NCBI RefSeq assembly: GCF_026210795.1 | Contig: NC_089431.1 | Location: forward strand, 2,604,001 to 2,668,000 | DNA from: Rhizophagus irregularis | Taxonomy: Eukaryota > Glomeromycota > Glomeromycetes > Glomerales > Glomeraceae | Length of the DNA: 64,000 nucleotides | Direction: 5' to 3' | Shown: positions 12,871 to 24,762 of the stretch, one piece after another | Layout of the letters: each line of letters opens with the position of its first letter | Numbering within the stretch: position 1 is the first letter of the stretch | Notes under the pieces: model-generated | What the model saw: the letters and a program-made list of their open reading frames with translations, nothing else | Told to the model about the DNA's origin: nothing | The model's database searches: none | Position numbers and translations under genes: made by a program

Positions 12871-13538
12871 AGTTTATATGAATATATATATTTTTTTTTT
12901 TTGAAAAAAAATCTTGTTACGAATCTATCATATATTATTATCTTTTTTTTTCTTTTTAAATAATTAGATTTAATGATGGAACTGTAATGCCTCGAAAAAG
13001 GTTTTTCAACAGACTTTGAAAATTATGACGTGAAAATTTTGTGATTTATTATAACTTTTAATCTCTCCATTATTAACCTTTTTTGAATGTTGAATTATTT
13101 TTATAATGGTATTCAACAATTACTTTTAATTATTGGTTTAGGACTTTGTTTAAAGGGTCTGTGTCTCCAGGTTTTTTTTCCATTTTTTTCTCTTGATTAT
13201 AATTATTACTTAGTGTAATTATAAATTAAATTCTTTATTTGTAATTTTAGATTTTATTTAGGAGGGGGGGGGGTTTATAAATTTTATTGTATTTTATAGT
13301 ATTTATTTAAACATTTGTTCTTGGAGAATTTTTTCTACATCAAATTGTAAATTATTATTAAAATACTTTGATGTTTCTGGTTTTCGGATATATAAGTTCG
13401 TTACAATTTACAATATTAAAAATATACTCTTTCAATAATAACGTAATAACATGTTAAAAATTGTATTTATTTTTTAGATACCGACGAATAATAATACAGT
13501 AAATTTATGATAATTTCTAATATAAAAAAATAATATTT
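12871..13538. other. Intergenic, convergent 3' ends of VPS8 and GET5
   Basis: AT-rich spacer with a G9-10 run near 13263 and several A/T homopolymers. No gene seen. It may contain the optional last VPS8 intron (12844..12967). Confidence 0.55.
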
Positions 13539-14369
13539 CTATTCAGTTTTTGTATGTTTATCAAAGTCTTCAATAAATTTTCCATTATATTCTTTATAAA
13601 TGTTAGAAAATTCTTGAAAGACACGATTAGCATCTTTATTTTGAGAAAATTCACCTTGAAGAAAAGTATGTAAAGCACGCCAAAATTGAGGATCTTTCAA
13701 TTTTTCCATAGCAGAAGAACTAAGAGGTTCTTGAGCTGAACTTGAAGAAACAGGTGATGATATTGTATCAGAAGTAGAAGAACTAATTGACGCACTACCA
13801 GACTTTTGAACTAAATGTACTGTGGTATCATTATTAATACCATATTCATATAAAGTTTTAGTATCGATTAAAGCTTTTCCTTTTAATATCAATCTTTGAT
13901 TATTAATAGGAATCGAAGCAAGTGGTTGCAATTTTTCCTTAAGATTAATAACCGTATCAGAATTATTTAATTGGACTGTAAATGTTTGACCTCCTTTAAG
14001 TGATTTAATTTTTACTTGAATTGGAATACCTGAAAAAAAAAGTACGCGTTATTTGGAAAAAAAACAAGGGGAAAAAAATTCATTCAAAATATTACGCCTG
14101 TACCTTGAGCAGGTTCGGCGTTTTGTGAAATTTCTTGATTTGATTTTCCTGTTGATTTTTTACTTTTACTAGATAGTGCGTTTGCTGTCTAAAAATAATA
14201 ATAAAATGAAAACTTGTATTAAATAAGAAAGTCTGGTTTAGATTCTTTAACTTACTGGCTTTTGACGCGTTTGAAGAGGAGGAGCAAAGTCTTGAGGATA
14301 TCTCACGGGGCGTGATGATAAAGAACTAAGGAAATTTGTAACAAAATTTGTTTCGTCAACTAAACTCAT
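13539..14369 (-). CDS. GET5: GET5/MDY2 (UBL4A-like), tail-anchored protein targeting
   Basis: Get5 joins Get4 to Sgt2 in delivery of tail-anchored proteins to the ER. Three exons (14369..14256, 14188..14104, 14029..13539) give 229 aa (yeast Mdy2 is 212). The N-terminus FVTNFLSSLSSRPVRYPQDF matches the short Get4-binding region. A ubiquitin-like domain occupies about 70-140 (IKSLKGGQTFTVQLNNSDTV, then NQRLILKGKALIDTKTL). After a Ser-rich linker, a C-terminal helical segment (DPQFWRALHTFLQGEF, then ANRVFQEFSNIYKEY) matches the homodimerisation domain. The three-part order is diagnostic for Get5/UBL4 rather than ubiquilin, because there are no STI1 or UBA domains. In-frame sequence upstream of the chosen Met is longer but unlike the family. 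Confidence 0.87.
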
Positions 14370-14625
14370 ACTGAGATCAAGAGTAGAGAAATGGTTAAGA
14401 AAACTGCAAGAGGAAAAATTTCTGAAATGATCGGCAGTTACACCGCTTAGATGTTTAAATTTCATATGTTGAATATCGGAAAAACTAAAGAGGAAAACAA
14501 AGTAATCAAGAATCGCCAAGTTATCTGCCAAGTTATTCGCCAAGTATATCTTATAAATAAGCCAATTAATTTGTTTTGAGTGTCCCCATTTGAATCTTCT
14601 TTACTTACACACATACATAGTAACA
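14370..14625. promoter_or_regulatory. Divergent promoter of GET5 and the CUE5-like gene
   Basis: 256 bp between the two start codons. A near-direct repeat (ccaagttatctg / ccaagttattcg) occurs at about 14517-14543. No clear TATA box. Confidence 0.4.
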
Positions 14626-15948
14626 ATGTCAACTCAGAATACTGAAGCAATAAATACCCTGAAGGGTATGTTCCCTAGCGTAGATCCCGAAGTATGTGAA
14701 GCAGTATTTGAAGCCAATCAAGCAAATTTAGAACAAAGTATAAATGCTCTTTTGAGTATGTCTGACCCAAACTACAAGAGTGAAGAAAATATTCCAGCTC
14801 AAACCGAAGTATGTTGTATCATTTGAATTAGCTTCTTTACGTTTTTCCTATAAATTTTTTAATTTTTTTTTTTAAATACATAGTCTGGACCTAATACTAG
14901 CGAACAAATTAAACGTGATGAAGAATTAGCTAGAAGTTTAGCAGCCGAAGCAGATAGTAAGTTTTTATTTTTAAAATAACTTTTTCATATATCTAAATTT
15001 TTGATTTTTGATTTTAGGACAATTTTATGCCGAAAATCCTCAATATGATGCACAACAACAACGACAGCAACATGGACAGCAATCACCGCCTCAACAGCAA
15101 CAACAATCTGCTTTCCCTGATTTTTCAGGTAAAAATGCTTAATTTCATTAATTAGATAAAGATATGATTTTTATATTAAATTATTTTTCTATTAAATAGA
15201 GGAACTTCCAATAATTAAAGAAAAAATTGTTCAGGCTGTTGACAGTAAGGATTATTTATTTGATTGAGCAACTTTAATTTTCTTAAATTATTAAATTTAT
15301 TTTTAAAAAATTTTAGCAACAAAAAAGAAAGCTAAAGAATGGTACGAAAAATTAAAACAACAAACGGCAACAAGAAATGAAACAACTCAACATTCTACTC
15401 CGCATTACACAAGTTTACCCGGTTATGAAGCAGATAATCCTTTACTTGAAGAAGATTTTTCTCCTTTTCAACCACAAAAAAATAATGATCGTCAGTATAT
15501 CAATACCACCAACAATTCTTTTAATACTGCCCCTAATGCTCGAATTTCACCTTTGAAATCTCAGCCAGTTTATGGATCACATGGTATTGATGTTAACAAG
15601 GATACTGACGATGATGATGTATTTAGCTCTTCCACTAATAATCATCAAATAAAAATTATAAGAGAAGAAAGAGAAGATCATAATCAATCTTCAATTAATT
15701 CTGCTTCTAAGGCTTCTCCATATAAATTAAATGATGATTTAGAAATTCCAGATAATAAAGATAATAATAATAATTCTACATCAACAGCAACTACTACTTC
15801 TCCTGAAAGGCATGATATTCACAAAGCTACTAGTGCAGGTAATTTATATTTATTTACATCCATAATCGTATAAGTTAATCATTCTTTTAATGTCATCTTT
15901 TTTAATTTAGATGCTGAAGACATTAAAGATTTAGACTTGAAACAATAA
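14626..15948 (+). CDS. CUE5: CUE-domain protein, CUE5-like ubiquitin/autophagy adaptor
   Basis: Yeast Cue5 (Tollip family) binds ubiquitinated aggregates and Atg8. Six exons (14626..14808, 14884..14956, 15018..15128, 15200..15244, 15317..15838, 15911..15948) give 323 aa. The CUE domain is N-terminal at about 7-52 (INTLKGMFPSVDPEVCEAVF ... INALLSMSDPNYK). It is followed by the conserved EQIKRDEELARSLAAEAD, also seen in Cue5/Don1-type proteins. A Gln-rich patch, the short amphipathic exon EELPIIKEKIVQAVD, a basic helix (KKKAKEWYEKLKQQ) and a long Asn/Ser/Asp-rich tail complete it. An Atg8-interacting motif could be hidden in the acidic tail, but I cannot fix one. Family assignment is good; orthology to Cue5 is probable. 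Confidence 0.8.
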
Positions 15949-16289
15949 CTAGAATTATTTATTGTACGAAATGCTCGATTGTATTATTAATCTTTTTTTT
16001 TAATATTTAGTTTATGATTAGATAATCTGCTTAAATATTATATAGTACTTATAACTTATTCTACACTTTATTTGTTATAATTGTAAATGTTTTATATAAT
16101 AAAATAACCTGAAAATATGTAACATTTCAAGCACTTCGAATAAAAAAAAAAATTAATTTATAAAAAAAAAAAATCTAGATAAAGTTATTATCTCATTCGT
16201 GTATAGAGACTCTCTAAAGCTCTTTTTCTAACTGGAGATCTTGGATAATAATCATATTCAATAAATACAATTAAGAATAAAAATTTTTA
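15949..16289. other. Intergenic, convergent 3' ends
   Basis: 341 bp of AT-rich 3'-UTR-like sequence with AATAAA motifs around 16098 and 16138. Nothing else seen. Confidence 0.55.
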
Positions 16290-17938
16290 TCAATAATGGC
16301 TACCATTAATCTTCCTGTTGCCATTTTCGGAGTATTTCCCATAACCATCATCTGTTCTCAATCGTTTATCATATCGATGTGAACTTTCCAGATCGACCAC
16401 ATCAAGATCATCATCCTCATCCTCACGACTATTATAGGCCATTTCGACTTCCTCAAACTCTTCTTCAATCTCTACTTCCTCAAAATCATCATCATCGATT
16501 TCCTCAACATTTGGTGATTCAGTATCTTGATTATAATTAGCATAATATTCTTCTAAATATCGGCCATGTCCCTCATCTTCTTTTTCGTTAACTCTAATAT
16601 TTTCCACCTTTTGCTCTTCAATTTCTTTGTTTGCTCCTGAATTCCAAGCATTCGAAACCATCATTTCACCTGAAACTGTACTACGAACATGCCAAGCAGG
16701 TAACGCATTTTGTTGTCTATTAAATATAAAAAAGTAAATAGACATTCTAAATAAACGTGATTAAACATAAGTACTTAAAAAATACTTGCCGCTTTTTTTC
16801 AAGTTCCGCTTGTCGTTCTATTTTTGAAGTCTCATTATCATCCTGAAACACAACGACAATATCCCCTCCCATTTGTTGCATGGTGTCTTGGGCATATTGT
16901 ACATCATGTTCCTCTAAATATATCATTGAAATAATTAACGTCAGTACGAAAATAAAATACAATCTATACTTTATTTATTACATACGAGTAGAACCTGGTT
17001 GTCCATTTTTTGCACCTGATCCAGCTTGTAGTTTTTCAATTGAAGAACTTTTGTACAAATAGAGATAAATTATTGCAATAGAAACTAATCAAATCCTAAA
17101 TTAAATTTATATAAGTAAATACATACACAGGGATTCGTAATTTATCAATAGTTTTCAATAAATCGATTATCGGTTTACTTTGTTCCATGAATCTAAAATT
17201 TTTAAATAATGATCAGTAAGTTATTTTGCGGACTAAACCATCGTCAACAATTACCTTCCATGAAGCTTCTCGGATCCTTTGACGTTTTCGGCATTGTCAT
17301 TATGATCCAATTCAGAATGACATAAATCACATATAAATGTCTGACGAATAGGATCAAAGAGATTATGAACGTCAAGAGGTGCAAATACTTTTTTGCAACC
17401 TGGGCATAAATATCCCTTATTTTCTTGTTCCTGTATTCACAAAGAGGCTTCAACATGGATTGTTTACATGAAATAGAATATCAAATCAAATTCAAAATAA
17501 AAATGAATTCATACACTTCGCATACGATCGCCGACCATCTCACGGATTTTAAAAATTTTCCATTTGATAACATTGACAACCTAATAAAAATAAAAAAATG
17601 ATAAATAATAATGATTATAAATACACATAAATATGTGTTCTTACCTGTTGCCAGTCAACATAATAATAAGTTCTTGGAATTGCCCGCTGTTCTGCTTTCT
17701 TTGGTTCAGCTTTTGTGAACGTTTTAATGAGACGTGCTTCTTTTAGAGTACCGCAAAACTTGTGGATCTCTTTGACGTTAAGACCAACGCCTTTCGCCAA
17801 GTTTTCGTCGCTCATGGCTTCTTGTTTAGTGAGCTGATCCAGTATTACAATGTGATGTGTTTGGAAAAAAGCTCTTGCCACCCTCATTAGCAAAGAAATG
17901 AATACGCTCATATCAGTTGCTTCTTCCACACCACTCAT
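16290..17938 (-). CDS. TFA1: Transcription initiation factor TFIIE subunit alpha
   Basis: TFIIE-alpha recruits TFIIH to the RNA polymerase II preinitiation complex. Seven exons (17938..17645, 17580..17515, 17430..17255, 17192..17127, 17047..16986, 16913..16790, 16716..16290) encode 404 aa. The N-terminal winged-helix (TFE) domain covers about 1-110 (DQLTKQEAMSDENLAKGVGL, ARLIKTFTK, YYVDWQQ). The zinc ribbon follows (CPGCKKVF ... CDLCHSEL, about 127-155). The conserved block LPAWHVRSTVSGE is present, then an acidic C-terminus (DDDDFEEVEIEEEFEEVE). The intron between exons 6 and 7 (16789..16717) begins GCAAGT: only this GC donor keeps KKR|QQNALPAWH in frame. The family is certain; the small central exons are supported by frame and by consensus junctions. 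Confidence 0.93.
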
Positions 17939-19883
<1,945 letters not shown>

Positions 19884-20284
19884 AATATAATAATAGTAAA
19901 AGGAGCAATGTATTAAATAGATGTATTTTAAATAAATAAATTTTATTTAATTTAATTTTTTAGAATCTAATAATGTTAAAGTAATAATCACATTACAAGA
20001 CGAAAATAGCTAATAGCGGAGTAGTCGGAAGATGAAGTATAGATAGAATTATATATAATACATACACTTCAAATGTAGCTTTAACATTCAGGTTTATTTT
20101 GCATTTTAAATGATAAATAGAGTTTATTTTGAGTAAACTCGTGCATTTTTGTAATTTGAATCACTTTTTAGCTTTCTACTATATACCAAAATTAAAGCGC
20201 ACCTGATTTAGTAAATCATAACAGGAAAAAACATTGGACATATAATCGATTAAAATCTACCATAACTTCCTGGTACCCTTTAAT

Positions 20285-20460
20285 GATTAATCATTATATC
20301 GGAATTGGTGATGTCGATCGAAGGATAAAATTTGAAATTCGATATAATGACACCATCCGTTCTATTAGTAAAATTTGTCAAAAATCCGTTATATTAGGAA
20401 ATCCATTATCGAGGGTAAATTAATTATACTGTATAAATAAAAGCTATACTGTATAGACTA
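20285..20460. mobile_element. Possible remnant of a pogo/Tigger-like DNA transposon end
   Basis: Carries short motifs like ATTATATCGG, ATCCGTTATATTAG and CCATTATCGAGGG that resemble the 'cgttataacg' sub-repeats found in pogo/Tigger termini, and ends in TATACTGTATA, repeated about 22 bp further on. No transposase reading frame seen. Family assignment is by motif resemblance only. Confidence 0.3.
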
Positions 20461-21189
20461 TACAACATCGGGAGTGATACAGAAGTTGTGGGATTTGCTG
20501 TACCAACTCGCTCTGAATCCAATTGTAAAGTATCCTGTAGAATTATATTTAAGTTTTGCAATGGTTGACATTTTTTTTGTTCTCAAACCTTTTGAATACT
20601 AGACTTATTGATATTATCAAATAAATTGGAGCCAATAGAAAGTCTCAGCTTTGATTGTTGTAGCTCTTGACTCATATTTGGATGGATTTTAAGGTCATAT
20701 TTATTAAATAGCCCTTCAATCTGCTGCTGATGAACTATTATATACCAAATTTGGTTTTATACAAAGTTACATTAAATTATCCAAAATCTTCAAAATTTAA
20801 TAACTCACATTATTGACATTTAAATAGTACTATAAGCTTGAACAAATACATGATGACTTTAAGTAACTTGTTTTTCATAAACTCAAGAAAAAAAATTTTT
20901 TTTTATTCAATACAAAAGTTAAAGAAGTTTAAGTTACTATTTCCAAATAACAATAATTATTTTTTTTCAAAAAATTGAGGTATTATATGAAAGAGAAAGA
21001 TATTTAAGATAAGTTTAAAAAATTTCAAATGAAAATAAGAACTAAGAAGAAATATTCCTAGTTATGGAGTCACGAAAACATGTTAATTTTAATAGGAAAT
21101 TAGTAGTAAATTACTTATAACTTTCATATAATGATCGGCAGAAAAATCTTTAATAGTAAATTTTTATATGATACTTTACATATGTTTTG

Positions 21190-21279
21190 ATTGTCCGGAG
21201 CGAAGCGAAGGACAATATATGTCTACGCACTATGAAAAAAAAATCGATCACGTGAGTTTCTCTGTCTGCCACGTGATCG
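21190..21279. repeat. Two adjacent perfect inverted repeats (hairpins)
   Basis: First hairpin: ATTGTCC (21190-21196), 13-nt loop with gcgaagcgaa, GGACAAT (21210-21216). Second: CGATCACGTG (21245-21254), 15-nt loop, CACGTGATCG (21270-21279); each arm contains the palindrome CACGTG. The GC-rich 'ggagcgaagcgaagg' stands out against the AT-rich surroundings and looks like part of a dispersed repeat. Confidence 0.75.
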
Positions 21280-21395
21280 TCACCCAATGAAATCGGCAAA
21301 TTTTAGTTTTTCGTTCCGGACTTACAACGGTTCCCGTAATTAGTTGATGGAATGACATGAAATCATTCACGTTATATAAATTGCAATATACCAAA

Positions 21396-21466
21396 ATTTC
21401 CCGGATTATACCGAAGGTCAGATCGGCCCAGACACCAAATTCGTTATAACGCGAGCCGACTGTATA
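21396..21466. mobile_element. Fragment of a pogo/Tigger-like terminal inverted repeat
   Basis: Read on the minus strand, the segment starts TATACAGTCGGCTCGCGTTA and continues taacgaatttggtgtct. The CAGTCG...CGTTATAACG form is typical of pogo/Tigger element ends. A matching opposite end was not clearly found, so this is probably a fragment or a decayed non-autonomous copy that includes the hairpins just upstream. Confidence 0.45.
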
Positions 21467-21614
21467 CCGTAAATTAATATAAATATTGTGTAAATGTGTA
21501 ATAATAGGGGCAAAAATTGAATTTCGCTCATGCCTTATTCTAGTCCAAATTTATTTTTAGCAGAACAGCAGAACATATTAAATCCCGACGGGTCAAAAAC
21601 GTGTATTAAGAAAC

Positions 21615-23478
21615 ATGGAAGAAATGCTAAGAAAACGTGGAAAAATTATCATAGGAGTTGTGGGAGTTGTAACTATTCCTTTCACTATACCTATTCTGAC
21701 ATATATTGTTTTACGTGATGTAGTGCAAGAAGTAAAAAAAAAGACAAAAAAAGTAAAAAGAGATATCGAGATATGGAGCTTGGAACAAACTTTAAAACTG
21801 CAACTTGAATTAGAGCTAAAGAAATTTATTTATGAGCAGAGCAAAGTTCAAAAGGATATTGGGTTAAAACCAAGCGATGCGGGTTTTTGTGAGTGGCTAA
21901 AGGACGTTAAAAAAGTTAAAATTGATTGTGTATTAACTAACTGCAAACAAGAGTTACAAGCAGAATATGAAAAGTATCTAACTACCGGAACTCAAGAATT
22001 GCCGTCACTCAATATAGAGGCGATTGACCAATTAAAAAGTTTTAATCATTGTAAATTGTTTCCTAAACAAGAATGGATAGTTAATAAGTTGATACCAAAT
22101 GCAGAATTAAACAAAAGATATAAAAGTTATGGTTTATGTTTAGATTGCCAACAACCTAAAATTGATGAATTTAATTGCCAAACTTGTGGTACTCGATATT
22201 TAATCCAGTACTTCAAAGAACTGACCAGTAGTAGCAATCCAGAAAATGAAATTATTAAAAAATTCCAATCAGATAGCCCTAGTTATAAGAAAGCATTGCT
22301 AAAAAGAATACCTTATAACAAATTTGAAAGCGAAAGTATCGAGTATTTAGGAAGGGGAGGATTCAGTACAATCTTTAAAGCTATAATGAACGAATATAAT
22401 GATTATTACGATTATGAAAAAGACGATGAAAAAGTTAAAAACAGGAGTGATTATATAATTTATCGCAAAGTTGTTTTAAAGAAATTAAAAGATTCTAGCA
22501 ATGCAATGACTGTGGATTTTTTGCAAGAAGTCGCTAATCATCATAAATTGTTTAAAAAGGGCGATAAGATTGTGAAGTGTTACGGGATCACCCAAGACCA
22601 TCAAAAAGACTACGTGATGGTTATGGAATACATGGATGGCGGCGACTTGCGACAATGTTTAAAAAAGCATGCTAACAAGTTAGACTTTAAAGCTAAACTC
22701 TATTAATTACTTACAATTACAATTGGATTAAACAGAATTCATAATCTAGGATTAGTTCATGGGGATTTACATCCAGGCAATATATTAGTTAATTATTTTT
22801 TTTCTTTGTAGCATTTCTGATCTAGGTTTTTGCCGACCTGTTAATGAATCCGATAAAAGTAAAGTCTATGGCGTTACTCCATATATTGCTCCAGAAGTTT
22901 TAAGGCACCAACCTTATACTCAAGCAAGCGATATTTATTCTTTTGGTGTAATAGCATATGAATTATTTTGGAGTAAATCTCCTTATTATGATAAATCGCA
23001 TGATGAATTCTTGGCTATAGAAATCTGTAAAGGCTTACGGCCTAATCTAGATGATCTAAAATTCCCTCAAGTGTTTAAAAACTTAATTCGACAATGTTGG
23101 AATGCTGATCCAGCAAAGCGTCCAACATCTGATAAATTAGAAAAGACTTTAAGAGATTGGCAAAAAGATACCGAATTTCTTCTTAAACTTCAAGAAATTT
23201 CTCAAGATTTCACTTACAAATCCCATCCAACTGCTATTACAACTAGTAAGTTAATAAACACCAAAGAGATTAATAGACAATTAAACAGTTTAGACCTTTT
23301 AGGAATTAATGTTTCAAAACTTGATTTTGAGGAAAATAAGAAAATAACTAGTTGCGAAGCAGAAATAACAGAAAATAACACTGCAAACATCATTTCTAGT
23401 CTAGTTTATAAATTAGAAAGCGAAGAAATCTCTCCCATTGAAGACAAAACATTGACTCAAATTTCACCGATGAACTAG
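21615..23478 (+). pseudogene. Disrupted TKL-type protein kinase with CxxC...CxxC leader
   Basis: The N-terminus has a hydrophobic segment (IIIGVVGVVTIPFTIPIL, about 9-30), then basic and coiled helices. The leader GLCLDCQQPKIDEFNCQTCG typical of the expanded kinases of arbuscular mycorrhizal fungi follows at about residues 175-195. The kinase domain shows a glycine loop (LGRGGFSTIFKA), VVLKKLK lysine, VMVMEYMDGGDL hinge, HGDLHPGNIL (HRD replaced by HGD), ISDLGFC (DFG replaced by DLG), GVTPYIAPEVLR and SDIYSFGVIAYELFW. The frame is broken twice inside the catalytic loop region: an in-frame TAA at about 22704, and a one-base shift at a T8 run near 22796-22803, after which the frame runs to 23478. 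Without these breaks the domain would be complete. Either a young pseudogene or sequence error at the homopolymer; no GT-AG intron repairs both. Confidence 0.65.
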
Positions 23479-24762
23479 TTCAATCCTGAACCGAGTTAAA
23501 TTTCACTTATAAAGATTGAATCAACACCGATTAATATTCGTTTGATATACTGTATTTGATTAAGGAAATATCTAGAGAGATCTAAAGCGAAATCAAATTA
23601 ACTGTCGAAGACATTAAATAGCTAAAATTAAGTTGTTGGGACCGATAATGAATAAGTACTGTAAGGGTGCTGTCATTACCTAATATTTTAGTGGGAGGGG
23701 GTAACTAAAGATCTTAGGTTACATATAATACTATATAAGGAATTATATATATAACATATCTTACCTGCTCTTATATTAAAGTGATATTAGGTAATATCTG
23801 ACAGTGCCCTTAAAGGGAAAGATGAAAAGAACATTGAAAATAAAGTTAAGGTGTAGCTAAATGTGGTGCAAATTTGGGTATTGGGTATAGGGGCAAAAGA
23901 ATATTATTGAAAAAGGGAACGTGAAATTATTTTAAAGGAAACACAGGCTGGATACAAATCGGTTTAGCTCTTTAAAACGGTTATTAACTTATTTGGCAGC
24001 ACTAGCTTTACTAAATTTAAATAGAATGTTTTTATTTCCGTAAAAAATTGTTGATAGCGAAATGACGAATGAATTTTAAATTGACGTTAAAAATAATTGA
24101 TGTAGTTAAGTGAATGAGTTATGTAGAACGTCGAATGAAGTAAAAAGCTTTAAAAAGAGAATTAAATAGCACGTGAGTTTATTGATTTATTGACTAAAGT
24201 CAAAGCGCTTTTCATTACCTTAATAATCATAAATATGTCATTGGGGAAAGTTTGAAAAATAGCTACTAGGAAAGGAATAAACATGCAAGTTATCTTGTCC
24301 GTCAGGACATGACTAGTGAACTAATGGCTAAACATGACATGAATCCTAAATTTGGTGTTAATTTGAAGATAGTTTCGCGTAACAAAAAATTTTTTTTGGT
24401 GAAGTTGAATTGTTCTCATTTATTTCCTAGCCTGGCAGCATGAAATAAATTGAAATAGTGCATTTAGTAGAATCCTAAAAGCATTCTTTTATAATAAAAT
24501 AACAATAGCACGTGTCAAGTAACTCTCGTATCGATGAAATTCCCACTTATCACACTTTTTTTCGCTCTTCACACCCAAGTAGAATCCTAATTACGATTGA
24601 GGAAATAGATTTTTTGACTTTAATTTAAACATTATAATTTAAACATTAGATTAGGCTTTTTTAAAAAATTTTTTTTTATGCTACACAATACATTATCCAA
24701 TCAAATCTAGTTTTAGCTATGTTAAGGATGCCAACAAGTACACATCTTTATTGCACGCAATT
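23479..24762. other. Intergenic, contains a MITE
   Basis: Apart from the MITE at 23664-23810, I see only AT-rich sequence with short non-conserved frames. A segment near 23850-23960 reads vaguely like a decayed Sel1-type repeat (AKCGANLGIGYRGK), which would fit a kinase-Sel1 architecture, but it is too weak to call. Confidence 0.5.
23664..23810. mobile_element. 147-bp MITE with TA target duplication
   Basis: Terminal inverted repeats AGGGTGCTGTCA (left) and AGGGCACTGTCA (right, read inward), extended by a shared ttacctaatat block. The dinucleotide TA flanks both sides (23662-23663 and 23811-23812). No coding capacity. TA duplication suggests mobilisation by a Tc1/mariner-like transposase. 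The arms differ at a few positions, so this is a moderately old copy. Confidence 0.75.

Larger units (their letters stand above)
19884..21614. other. 1.7-kb intergenic region with transposon debris
   Basis: No intact ORF. Contains two pogo/Tigger-like terminal fragments and a pair of strong hairpins (listed separately), with AT-rich filler between. The kinase locus follows immediately. Confidence 0.5.

Noticed and set aside
22679-22735. In-frame 57-nt intron that would remove the stop in the kinase
   Set aside because: It would delete helix E and leave the later frame shift unexplained; family members keep this segment.
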